DNA of 64,000 bases from Curtobacterium sp. MCBA15_008. GTDB taxonomy: Bacteria; Actinomycetota; Actinomycetes; Actinomycetales; Microbacteriaceae. This document shows positions 16,158 through 23,916 of this stretch, piece by piece. The DNA is taken from contig NZ_MJGN01000045.1 in NCBI RefSeq assembly GCF_001865065.1, positions 251,584-315,583 of the forward strand, in the 5' to 3' direction. The first letter of the stretch is position 1. Each line of letters begins with the position of its first letter. Under the pieces are notes generated by a model. It made no database searches and was not told the DNA's origin. It saw only the letters and a list, made by a program, of their open reading frames with translations. The position numbers were made by a program, and so were the translations under genes.

Positions 16158-16802
16158 GTGCGCATCTCGACCGACATCCCTGCCGTCAGGACGTCCGGCC
16201 TCGTCGTCCGACGCGGCGACCGGGTCGTTCTCGACGGCCTCGACGCGACGTTCCCGGCCGGGGGAGTCACTGCGCTCACGGGGGCCAACGGGTCCGGGAA
16301 GTCGACGCTGCTCGACGTGCTCGGCGGGGTGCTGCGGCCGTCTGCCGGACGCGTCACGGGCCTCCCGGCCGGCGGTGTGTCGTTCGTGACGCAGGCCGTC
16401 CCGCCCGGCGCGCTCCCGCTCACCGTCCGCGCGGCCGTCGCGATGGCACGGTGGCGGGGTCGGCCCTGGTGGCGCCCGCTCGGTCGCGACGACCGCCGGA
16501 TCGTCGACGTGCAGCTCGAGCGGTTGGCGATCGACGGACTCGCGGACCGGCCGCTCGACGAACTGTCCGGCGGGCAGCGGCAGCGCGCGCTCGTGGCGCT
16601 CGGACTCTCGCAGCGGGCACCCGTCCTGCTCGTCGACGAGCCGACCGCCGGCGTCGACCAGGAGTCCGCCGCGCTCGTGGTGGCGGCGCTCGCCGACGAG
16701 GCCGCTCGCGGGGTCGTCGTCGTGCACGCGGCGCACGACCCGGGGGCGATCGCGGCGGCGGACCGGGTGGTCTCGCTGCCCTGCCGAGATCAGAAACGCT
16801 GA
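16158..16802 (+). CDS. aztA: Zinc ABC transporter ATP-binding protein AztA
   Basis: A 214-residue ABC ATPase, short for its family but complete: Walker A GANGSGKST at about 42-50, Q-loop FVTQAVPPG at 76-84, signature LSGGQRQR at 135-142, Walker B VLLVDEP at 155-161 and the switch histidine in VVVVHAAHDPG. It powers AztB. GTG start at the edge of the Zur box spacer; no good Shine-Dalgarno, only 50 bases from aztB. It ends 61 bases before the Fic gene. Confidence 0.9.
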   Translation: MRISTDIPAVRTSGLVVRRGDRVVLDGLDATFPAGGVTALTGANGSGKSTLLDVLGGVLRPSAGRVTGLPAGGVSFVTQAVPPGALPLTVRAAVAMARWRGRPWWRPLGRDDRRIVDVQLERLAIDGLADRPLDELSGGQRQRALVALGLSQRAPVLLVDEPTAGVDQESAALVVAALADEAARGVVVVHAAHDPGAIAAADRVVSLPCRDQKR

Positions 16803-16819
16803 CCAGTTTTTTCTGAGAT

Positions 16820-16831
16820 AGTTGTTCAACT
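16820..16831. promoter_or_regulatory. AT-rich palindrome before the Fic gene
   Basis: AGTTGTTCAACT is a perfect 5-base-arm palindrome nested in a wider CTGAG...CTCAG repeat (16813-16834), 33 bases before the Fic start. The Fic protein ends in a winged helix, so autoregulation at this site is a reasonable guess. Confidence 0.4.
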
Positions 16832-16863
16832 CAGAGGATCGGCCGAGCGGGTCGAAGGATCAC

Positions 16864-18048
16864 ATGTCAGAAACGTGGCCGGAGCTCGCCTTCGAAGGTC
16901 TCGAGTGGGAGAGCCGGTACGGGGACGTGGGGCCGCGCGCTGCTCGGCGGGGTCGACCCCGCGAACGGTACACGGCGGCCGTCCCCCCGGCGATCGCGTC
17001 GCTGCCGCTCGCCGTCGATCACGCGACGGCAACGCTCGCCGACGAAGCCTCGACCGCGCTTGCGCGCTTCGACAGTGAACTCGGTGCGGAGCTGGCGCCG
17101 TTCTCCTCGCTGCTCCTTCGTTCAGAGGCAGCCGCGTCCTCCCAGATCGAGCACTTGACAGCGAGCGCGAGGCAGATCTTCACCGCGGAGATCGGCGCTC
17201 CCGCCGAGCGGAACGCGAGCGAGATCGTGTCGAACACGCGAGCGATGCGAACGGCGATCGCGCTCTCCGACCAGCTCACCGCGGAGACCGTGCTCGAGAT
17301 GCACCGCGTCCTGATGGAGCACGACCACCATCACGAGGCCGGTGCCTTCCGCCGAGAACCCGTGTGGGTCGGTACGAGCGCGCGCTCTCCGGTCGGTGCC
17401 GACTACGTCGCGCCGGCGTGGGAGCGCGTCCCAGAACTGGTGGACGACGTCATGGCATTCGCTCGGCGGATCGACCTTCCTCGACTGGCTCAGGTTGCCG
17501 TCGCCCATGCGCAGTTCGAGACCGTGCACCCGTTCACCGACGGGAACGGGAGGACCGGGCGCGCCTTGCTCCAGGCGATGCTGCGTTCCGACGAACTGAC
17601 GAAGAACGTCACCGTCCCCGTCTCCGCCGGACTCCTGACGGACACGCGGGGGTACGTTGCTGCCCTGATGGCCTACCGGCAGGGGAACATCGCTCCGATC
17701 ATCGAACGGGTCGCTGAAGCGTGCTTCGTCGCCATCGAGAACGCGCGTGAACTCGTCGCGGACGTCCGGCGAATCCGCCAGAGCTGGGCTGAGAGGGTCA
17801 CGGCGCGCACTGACTCCGGCGTGTGGCGGGCGCTCGACGTCGTCGCTCGACAGCCGGTCCTGAACGCGACGGTACTGGCGACGGAGATGGGTGTCGCACA
17901 GCGCAATGCGTATCCGCACATCGCCAAGCTCGTCGAAGCAGGGATCCTCGTTTCCGAGAACGAGTACCGCCATGGCGTGCTCTACCGGAACGACGAGGTC
18001 CTGCACGCCCTGGATGCGTTTGCAGCGCGCGCAGGTCGCCGACGGTAG
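16864..18048 (+). CDS. Fic-domain AMP-transferase with N-terminal inhibitory helix and C-terminal winged helix
   Basis: A 394-residue class II Fic protein. An N-terminal DUF4172-like helical region carries SSQIE at 92-96, which fits the inhibitory S/TxxxE motif (the following residue is His rather than Gly/Asn). The catalytic motif HPFTDGNGRTGR is intact at 222-233 with His222. A flap hairpin is likely at EPVWVGTSARSPVGADY (165-181). The last 80 residues (ATEMGVAQRNAYPHI, LVEAGILVSE) form a winged HTH. Class II Fic proteins AMPylate themselves or targets and are held off by Glu96. ATG 16864 has GAAGGAT six bases upstream. Codon use is less GC-biased than its neighbours, hinting at transfer. 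No antitoxin gene is adjacent. Confidence 0.88.
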   Translation: MSETWPELAFEGLEWESRYGDVGPRAARRGRPRERYTAAVPPAIASLPLAVDHATATLADEASTALARFDSELGAELAPFSSLLLRSEAAASSQIEHLTASARQIFTAEIGAPAERNASEIVSNTRAMRTAIALSDQLTAETVLEMHRVLMEHDHHHEAGAFRREPVWVGTSARSPVGADYVAPAWERVPELVDDVMAFARRIDLPRLAQVAVAHAQFETVHPFTDGNGRTGRALLQAMLRSDELTKNVTVPVSAGLLTDTRGYVAALMAYRQGNIAPIIERVAEACFVAIENARELVADVRRIRQSWAERVTARTDSGVWRALDVVARQPVLNATVLATEMGVAQRNAYPHIAKLVEAGILVSENEYRHGVLYRNDEVLHALDAFAARAGRRR

Positions 18049-18066
18049 GTCGATGCCGGCGCCCGC

Positions 18067-19401
18067 TCAGGGGCAGGCGACCGCGACCGAACCGGTGGTC
18101 GTCGTCTCGACCGCGACGGGCTCGGCGGTCGGAACCGCGTTGGACCGCCGCAGACCCAGCGACACGAGCACGACTGCACCGATCACGGCGACACCGCCGG
18201 CGAGCCAGAAGTCGGCGGCGAGTCCGAACGACGACACCGCCACGCCACCGAGCACCGATCCGGCCGCGATGGCGAGCTGGATCGTCGTGACGAACAGCGC
18301 GAGGCCGGTCTCCGAACCGCTCGGCGACGCGGTCGACATCCACGTCTGCATCCCGAGCGGCAGCGCGCCCCAGGCCAGGCCCCACACCACGAGCAGGACG
18401 AAGACCCCGACGACCGAGTGTGCCAACAGCGGCAGCAGGACGACGGCGCCGGCGAGCACGAACTTCGCCGAGCCGATGGTGCCGAGGACGCTCCGGCCGA
18501 GGGTGAAGCCGGCGGCGAAGTTGCCGACGATGCCGGCGACGCCGAAGACCAGCAGCGCGATCGTGATGGTGTCCGGGCCGACGCCTACCAGGTCCTGCAG
18601 GTAGGGCGCGATGTAGGTGTACGCGGCGAACTGCGCCGCGAAGAGGAACGCCGCCGCGATGAGTCCGACGCGTGCGCGGGGGACCCGGAGCAACGATCCG
18701 AGCGTCGAGAACCGCACCTGCTGCAGGGCCGGGATCTTCGGCAGCATGGCGAGCTGCAGGCCGAGTGCGACGAGGCCGAGCACCCCGCCGATCACGAACG
18801 CCAGGCGCCAGCTCGCCAGGGACGACACGAGGGCGCCGAGCGGGAGGCTCACGACCGTTGCGACCGAGACGCCCGCGGTGATGAGCGAGGTGGCGCGGAT
18901 CACGGCGTCGGAGCGGACGAGTCGTCCGGCGATCCCCGCGCCGATCGCCCAGAAGCCGCCGATGCCGACCCCGAGGAGCATGCGGGCGAGGAGCAGGACC
19001 CAGAACGACGGCGCGATCGCGGCCAGGCCGTCGGCGACCACGAGCAGGACGGTGAGTGACACGAGGACGACTCGGCGGTCGATCCGGGAGGTGAACACCG
19101 TGACGACGGGTGCGGCGACGGCACCGACGAGGCCGGTGGCGACGACCATCAGGCCGGCGGTCCCGATGCCGACGTCGAGGTCGGACGCGATCGCGGGGAG
19201 CAGGCCGATCGGCAGGAACTCGGACAGGACGAGGACGAACGATCCGAGTGCGACGGACGTGACACTGAGCCACCCGCGGCGCTCTGCTGACGAGGTCAGG
19301 CGCTGCTCAAGCCCCGACGGCGTCGTGCCATTCCCGTGCGACGCACCAGCGGTGCCCACCGGTGTGGGGCCGGTGATGCCGCCGTTCGGGTTCGGCGGCA
19401 T
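18067..19401 (-). CDS. MFS transporter (DHA1, AraJ/chloramphenicol-efflux like)
   Basis: A 444-residue membrane protein with twelve predicted helices of the drug:H+ antiporter-1 group. Motif A-like VTVFTSRIDRRVVLV (about 100-114) and motif C-like GVSVATVVSLPLGALV are visible. Probably exports a toxic compound or sugar. A GTG one codon earlier (19404) is an alternative start. The first 40 residues are a flexible cytosolic tail. The gene is divergent from a TetR regulator; its promoter (TTGACT, 17 bases, TAGGTT) overlaps the TetR operator candidate, so repression by that TetR is the simple model. Confidence 0.85.
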   Translation of the reverse strand: MPPNPNGGITGPTPVGTAGASHGNGTTPSGLEQRLTSSAERRGWLSVTSVALGSFVLVLSEFLPIGLLPAIASDLDVGIGTAGLMVVATGLVGAVAAPVVTVFTSRIDRRVVLVSLTVLLVVADGLAAIAPSFWVLLLARMLLGVGIGGFWAIGAGIAGRLVRSDAVIRATSLITAGVSVATVVSLPLGALVSSLASWRLAFVIGGVLGLVALGLQLAMLPKIPALQQVRFSTLGSLLRVPRARVGLIAAAFLFAAQFAAYTYIAPYLQDLVGVGPDTITIALLVFGVAGIVGNFAAGFTLGRSVLGTIGSAKFVLAGAVVLLPLLAHSVVGVFVLLVVWGLAWGALPLGMQTWMSTASPSGSETGLALFVTTIQLAIAAGSVLGGVAVSSFGLAADFWLAGGVAVIGAVVLVSLGLRRSNAVPTAEPVAVETTTTGSVAVACP

Positions 19402-19448
19402 CACCGTGCTGTGGACGGTCCGCCTAGGGTGCGGGCCGTCCCACTGAG

Positions 19449-19489
19449 AACCTAGGCAGATCGTTATGTGGAGTCAAGCGTCCACATAA
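19449..19489 (-). promoter_or_regulatory. MFS promoter overlapped by TetR operator palindrome
   Basis: Minus-strand promoter: -35 TTGACT (19477-19472), 17-base spacer, -10 TAGGTT (19454-19449). A perfect inverted repeat TTATGTGGA / TCCACATAA (19464-19472 and 19481-19489, 8-base spacer) covers the -35 and spacer. It is also 23 bases before the TetR start, so it can control both genes. Confidence 0.8.
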
Positions 19490-19511
19490 GACCCACGATT
19501 AGGGTTCTCTC

Positions 19512-20171
19512 ATGTCCCCTGGCGAGCGCGTCCGCGCCGAGCGGGTCGAGGTCCGCCGCAGCCGCGAAGCGATCCTCGCCGCGGCCGAACGGCACTACGC
19601 GGTGCGCGACGCCGATCCCACGATGGCGCAGCTCGCCGAACTGGCCGGGGTGGGGACCGCCACGCTCTACCGCCGGTTCCCGAGCATCGACGACGTGGTG
19701 CGCGAGCTGCACGGGCGACTGCTCGAGGAGTTCGGCCGGGTCGAGGCGGCCGTCGCCGCGCAGCCCACCGGATGGGACGGCGTCGTCGCCCTCGTCACCA
19801 CGATCATCGAGGTCCTGCAGGAGCACCCGGCCATCCCGCGGCTCAACCGGAAGATGGTCGCCCTCGACGACGACCAGCAGCTCAGTGCCCGGTGGGCCGA
19901 CCGGCTCGACGCGCTGATCGCGGCCGCGCAGGCCGAGGGTGCCCTGCGTCCGGACGTGACGGCGAACGACGTCACGTTCGCGGCGTTCCGGCTCGGCAGC
20001 TACTCGAACCTGCCCCCGGACGAGGCGGACCGGATCATCGGTCGGCAGCTCGGCATCGTGCTCGACGGGCTCCGTGCCGACGGCGTTCGCCACCCGTTGC
20101 CCGGCGCGGCGATCCGGCCCGACGACCTGCACCGCGTGTTCCGCTACGAGGCGACGCGCCCCGTCGAGTGA
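19512..20171 (+). CDS. TetR-family transcriptional regulator
   Basis: A 219-residue TetR protein. The N-terminal HTH at about 17-60 reads REAILAAAERHYA, then MAQLAELAGVGTATLYRRFPS, a textbook TetR recognition helix. The C-terminal ligand domain resembles the SbtR/TetR_C_33-like group (ADGVRHPLPGAAIRPDDL). It should bind the TTATGTGGA palindrome and repress the divergent MFS gene and itself until a ligand, perhaps the pump substrate, binds. Confidence 0.9.
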   Translation: MSPGERVRAERVEVRRSREAILAAAERHYAVRDADPTMAQLAELAGVGTATLYRRFPSIDDVVRELHGRLLEEFGRVEAAVAAQPTGWDGVVALVTTIIEVLQEHPAIPRLNRKMVALDDDQQLSARWADRLDALIAAAQAEGALRPDVTANDVTFAAFRLGSYSNLPPDEADRIIGRQLGIVLDGLRADGVRHPLPGAAIRPDDLHRVFRYEATRPVE

Positions 20172-20194
20172 CGACGCGCCGGCCCGCTGTAGCG

Positions 20195-20210
20195 TTGTTA
20201 ATGTTAACAA
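20195..20210. repeat. AT-rich inverted repeat at a convergent junction
   Basis: TTGTTAATGTTAACAA has perfect 7-base arms around TG and stands out in GC-rich sequence, between the stops of the TetR and CutC genes. It looks more like a protein-binding site than a terminator. Confidence 0.5.
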
Positions 20211-20232
20211 GCACTGTGCCTGTCGCAGGCGA

Positions 20233-20973
20233 TCAGGCGTCGAGCGCCGCCCGGGCAGCGGCGACGACCGACTCGTCGGTGACGAAGTGTGCGGAGCCGT
20301 CGTCGGCGCCGCCCATCGGGACCCCGGCATGGGCGCTGTCCGCCGCCGGGCGCTTCGCGGAGAGGTGCACCGCGGCGACCCCCGTCGCGACGAGCGCAGG
20401 GACGTCGGCAGGGATGACCCCGGCGCCCGCCATGACCTGCACGGGTCCGGCGGCCTCGACCATGCGGGCGATCGTCGCCGCACCGGTCAGGGCGGTGGGA
20501 GCGGCACCGGACGTCAGCACGCGGGTGAACCCGAGGTCGGCCAGGGACGCGGCCGCCGCGACGGGGTCCGCCGCGTGGTCGATCGCCCGGTGCAGGGTGA
20601 CCTCGGCGGTGGCGCTCACCGAACGGGCGGCGTCCACGAAGCGCCGGAGGGCGTCCACGTCGAGGGTGCCGTCCGGGCGCAGGGCCCCGACCACGACGCC
20701 GGCGGCCCCGGAACGGAGGACCGTGCGGACCTCGCGTTCCATCAGGTCGACCTCGCCGCGGTCGTGCACGAACCCGCCGGGCCGGCACCGCACGAGCGCG
20801 TGCGCCGGGATGCCGGTCTCGTGGGTCGTCTCGACCAGGGCCTGCGAGGGGGTGAGCCCGCCGAGTTCGAGTCCGACGCAGAGCTCGACCCGGTCGGCGC
20901 CGCCGTCACGCGCGACGATCGCCCCGGCGGGCGAGGTGACGGCGATCTCGAGGCTGACGGGAGAGTGGCTCAT
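20233..20973 (-). CDS. cutC: CutC family TIM-barrel protein
   Basis: A 246-residue CutC-fold protein. Typical segments: LEIAVTSPAGAIVARDGGADRVELC at the start (about 8-32), RCRPGGFVHD at 62-71, GVVVGALRPDGTLD and VLTSGAAPTA at about 151-160. The name 'copper homeostasis' comes from E. coli genetics; the molecular reaction is not established, and some homologues bind sugars or phosphates. Here it is the last gene of a ROK-M81-CutC operon (four-base overlap with the M81 gene), a context that suggests nutrient catabolism rather than copper. Confidence 0.85.
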   Translation of the reverse strand: MSHSPVSLEIAVTSPAGAIVARDGGADRVELCVGLELGGLTPSQALVETTHETGIPAHALVRCRPGGFVHDRGEVDLMEREVRTVLRSGAAGVVVGALRPDGTLDVDALRRFVDAARSVSATAEVTLHRAIDHAADPVAAAASLADLGFTRVLTSGAAPTALTGAATIARMVEAAGPVQVMAGAGVIPADVPALVATGVAAVHLSAKRPAADSAHAGVPMGGADDGSAHFVTDESVVAAARAALDA

Positions 20974-22502
20974 GCAGTGGCTCCGAGCGGTTCGTTGGAG
21001 GCGGGGACGATCCGGGCGCGGAGGTCCGGCGCCGACGGGAACACTCGATCGTAGGGGAACATCGGGCGCTCGATCCTGTGGTGCCCGAGGCGCTCGAGGT
21101 CCTGGTCGACGCCGCCCGGCGTGAGGGCGAGCATCCAGTCGGCGGACATGTCGAACAGCTCCGGCTCGAGGTACCCGATCTTCACGATGACGACGTCGGC
21201 CTGGCGGGGCGCGAGGTCGAGGTCGGTGAAGTCGTGCTCGTGGTGGTACGGCTTCCGGAGCTTCGTGAGGATGGCGAACACACTGCCGACCTGCAGCACG
21301 ACCTCGGTCTCGGCGTCGCGGTCGCCGTGCTTGATCGCGTGCACCCGGCCGGTCATCGTGATCGGACCCGCGTGCACGTCGTCGACCGTCGCACCCGCGG
21401 TCACGGTGACGGTCGCGCCCACCCCGGCCTCGACGGCGGTCGCCACGGCGGCGGCGCCGGGGACGCTCGCGTAGATGACGATCGGGCCGGTCGGGTCCTG
21501 GAACTCCGGGCGTGCGAGCACCTGGGTCAGCCCCCACGTCATGTCGCCCGAGCCGCCAGCGGTGGGGTTGTCGCCCGAGTCCGAGATGAAGTACGGCTTC
21601 GCGGCGCCGGGGGCGAGCGCGGCGGCGAGGCACTCGTCGAACGAGCCGGTCGGGGCGACGAACACGAAGTCCTCGCGGACGTCCCAGAACGCCGTTGCGA
21701 GCCGCTCGGCACCAGCGGTCACCGCGTCGGCGTCCCACCCGGTGACGACGGTGACGGCACGGTCCCGCGGCTGGTCCGCCCAGGCGTAGCCGACCCAGAT
21801 GGCGGCGTCGAGCACGCCCTCGGTCGCCTCGACCTCCGGTACCTGCGCGTACAGCGACGCCGCGGGCTCGATGCGGGTCGAGGTCTGCTCACCGGGCAGC
21901 AGCACCGGGATCGGGATCCACGCCTTGACCGGACGCTGCGCGCCGACGGGGCGGGTGGTGAGCACGTCGACCAGGTTCCGGACGGCGCGCTCCTTCGTCT
22001 CGAGGGCGTCCTCGTGCGGGGCCATCCGGTAGCACGTGACCAGGTCGACCTGGTGGGCGAGCTCGGCGGTCACGTTGCCGTGCAGGTCCATCGACGCCGA
22101 GACGATGACGTCCGGGCCGATCACCGCGCGGATCCGGCCGAGCAGGTCCGCCTCGGCGTCGTCCAGTCCCTCGACGACCATCGCGCCGTGGATGTCGTAC
22201 CAGAGGCCGTCCACGTGCTCGGCCTCGACGATCGACCGCAGCCGCTCGACGATCTCCGACGCGAGCGACTCGTACGACGCCCGGTCCACGATCCCGCCGG
22301 GCAGTGCGTGCCCGATGAGTGCGCCCCGGAAGTCCGCGCGCGACGACAGCGGTCCGAGGAAGTCGTACCGCGCCACGACCTCGGCGCCACGGTCCGGGTG
22401 GAACGCCGGCGCGAGGGTCCGGGTCGGCGTGAAGGTCGACGTCTCGATGGCGAGCCCGGCGATGGCGATGACCGGACGACGATGGGTGAGGGGCTCAGAC
22501 AC
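20970..22502 (-). CDS. M81 family metallopeptidase (MlrC-like)
   Basis: A 510-residue protein of the MlrC/M81 family (DUF1485 plus MlrC C-terminal domain). The N-terminus IAIAGLAIETSTF has the family's E-T/N-x-F signature; zinc-site candidates are WYDIHGAM (about 101-108), SASMDLHGN (about 135-143) and CYRMAPHED. The C-terminal half has FISDSGDNPTAGGSGD, a strongly conserved loop. MlrC degrades linear microcystin peptides; most members have unknown peptide or amide substrates. GTG start with AGGAG five bases upstream, overlapping the ROK regulator stop by eight bases. No signal peptide, so it acts on imported compounds. Confidence 0.85.
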   Translation of the reverse strand: MSEPLTHRRPVIAIAGLAIETSTFTPTRTLAPAFHPDRGAEVVARYDFLGPLSSRADFRGALIGHALPGGIVDRASYESLASEIVERLRSIVEAEHVDGLWYDIHGAMVVEGLDDAEADLLGRIRAVIGPDVIVSASMDLHGNVTAELAHQVDLVTCYRMAPHEDALETKERAVRNLVDVLTTRPVGAQRPVKAWIPIPVLLPGEQTSTRIEPAASLYAQVPEVEATEGVLDAAIWVGYAWADQPRDRAVTVVTGWDADAVTAGAERLATAFWDVREDFVFVAPTGSFDECLAAALAPGAAKPYFISDSGDNPTAGGSGDMTWGLTQVLARPEFQDPTGPIVIYASVPGAAAVATAVEAGVGATVTVTAGATVDDVHAGPITMTGRVHAIKHGDRDAETEVVLQVGSVFAILTKLRKPYHHEHDFTDLDLAPRQADVVIVKIGYLEPELFDMSADWMLALTPGGVDQDLERLGHHRIERPMFPYDRVFPSAPDLRARIVPASNEPLGATA

Positions 22503-23679
22503 GGACGCTCCTGTTCCTGGTGGTGGACTGCGGGATGGGCGAGGACAGTTCCTCGAGCGAGGCGGCGAGGCCCCGCTGCAGGGCGAACTGTCCGGCCCCG
22601 ACGAGCCCGGCGTCGGCGCCGAGCGACACCGGCTCGATGGCGAGGTGCTGCGTCATGAGCGGGTGGCAGCTCTCGTAGAGCTGGCTGCGCACGGCGGCGA
22701 TGAACGGGTCGAGGGTGGAGAGGATGCCGCCCAGGTAGACGGCGTCGGGGTTGAAGAAGTTCACGTTGGCGGCGAGCACTTCGCCGAGGTACCGGCCGGC
22801 CATCCGGACGGCCCGGGTGGTCGCCGGGTGCGCGTCCGATGCGAGCCGGACGACGTCGGCGGTCGAGGACACGTCGACCCCGGCGGTCGACAGGATCCGC
22901 ACGAGGGCGGCACCGGAGGCCACCGTCTCGAGGCACCCGGTGTTGCCGCACGAGCACGGGGTGTCGCCGGCGGCGTCGATCCGCACGTGCGTGATGTCCC
23001 CGGCGGCGCCCGTCGACCCGCGGTACAGCCGGCCGTCGATGACGATCCCGGCGCCGATGGCCGACCCGGCCTTGATGGTGATGGTCTGCCGGCGGCTCGG
23101 GTCCTGCACGGTCTGTTCGCCGGCGGCCATGCAGTTCGCGTCGTTGTCGACGATCGCCGGCAGGCCGAAGCGCTCGGACAGCCACGAGGCGACGGGGAAC
23201 CCGTTCCACCCGGGCATCCGGCTCGGCAGGTCGACGACGCCGGCCTCGACGTCGACCGGACCCGGCAGGCTCAGCCCGACTCCGCGCAGGCCGTCGCGAC
23301 CACGCTCGTCGGCGAGCCGCTCGAGCAGCGCGGCCAGGCGCTGGAGCCCGGCGGTCGGGCCGTCGGAGAGCGCGAACGGGACGTTCGCGACCGACTCGAG
23401 CGCGCCTCCCGGCAGCACGATGCCGATGCGCGCGTGCCCGCCGCCGACGTCCGCGGCGACCGCGAACTCGTCGGCCCCGCCGATCCGGAGCACCTTGCGT
23501 GGGCGACCGCCGGTGGAGACGTCGGTGCCCTCCTCGGCGAGCAACCCGTGGGACAGCAGCTGGGCGACCACGTGGGAGACGGTGGAGGGCGCGGCGCCGA
23601 GCAGGGTCGCGATCTCGGTGCGGCTGGTGGCCTGCCCGGACGCGACCAGTTCGAGGACGCGGGCACTGAGGTCCGGCAC
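22495..23679 (-). CDS. ROK family transcriptional regulator
   Basis: A 394-residue ROK repressor. The N-terminal winged HTH covers about 5-65 (SRTEIATLLGAAPSTVSHVVAQL), followed by the ROK fold with GGRPRK linker, sugar-binding region and an intact zinc motif CSCGNTGCLE at about 258-267. Start set at GTG 23679 because GGAG lies six bases upstream; a TTG four codons earlier (23691) is rejected since it overlaps that Shine-Dalgarno. It should bind the palindrome between itself and the divergent importer and respond to a sugar or amino sugar ligand. Confidence 0.88.
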   Translation of the reverse strand: MPDLSARVLELVASGQATSRTEIATLLGAAPSTVSHVVAQLLSHGLLAEEGTDVSTGGRPRKVLRIGGADEFAVAADVGGGHARIGIVLPGGALESVANVPFALSDGPTAGLQRLAALLERLADERGRDGLRGVGLSLPGPVDVEAGVVDLPSRMPGWNGFPVASWLSERFGLPAIVDNDANCMAAGEQTVQDPSRRQTITIKAGSAIGAGIVIDGRLYRGSTGAAGDITHVRIDAAGDTPCSCGNTGCLETVASGAALVRILSTAGVDVSSTADVVRLASDAHPATTRAVRMAGRYLGEVLAANVNFFNPDAVYLGGILSTLDPFIAAVRSQLYESCHPLMTQHLAIEPVSLGADAGLVGAGQFALQRGLAASLEELSSPIPQSTTRNRSVRV

Positions 23680-23783
23680 GACTTTCTCCAATCCGGGCGG
23701 AAGGGGATCGGTGGACCCGATCTGCGGCGAGCCTACGGGGCAGAACCGGCGGTCGACCCTTTCGTCCGATCGGCAGTAACGCA

Positions 23784-23809
23784 GTTTTTACATCGAGATG
23801 TTTGTTTTT
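23784..23809. promoter_or_regulatory. Candidate ROK operator in the divergent spacer
   Basis: ACATCGAGATGT (23790-23801), a palindrome with 5-base arms, is flanked on both sides by T-runs (GTTTTT before, TTGTTTTT after). A/T-rich flanks around a short palindrome are typical for NagC/XylR-type ROK repressors. Located about 105 bases before both start codons. Confidence 0.55.
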
Positions 23810-23916
23810 CCAATCGCTTTGGTCCTTGACTGTCCTCGTGCCTCCGGGCACGTCTCGTGCTCCACCTCCCCGAACCCCCGACGCCGAACCGGCGTGACCG
23901 CACAAGGAGACACCGC

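Noticed and set aside
16822..16863. TTG start for the Fic protein at 16822
   Set aside because: Falls in the AT-rich palindrome and lacks a ribosome site; ATG 16864 has GAAGGAT at correct distance.
20233..20973. Copper resistance operon around cutC
   Set aside because: No copper ATPase, chaperone or CsoR-like regulator is present; neighbours are catabolic and transport genes.
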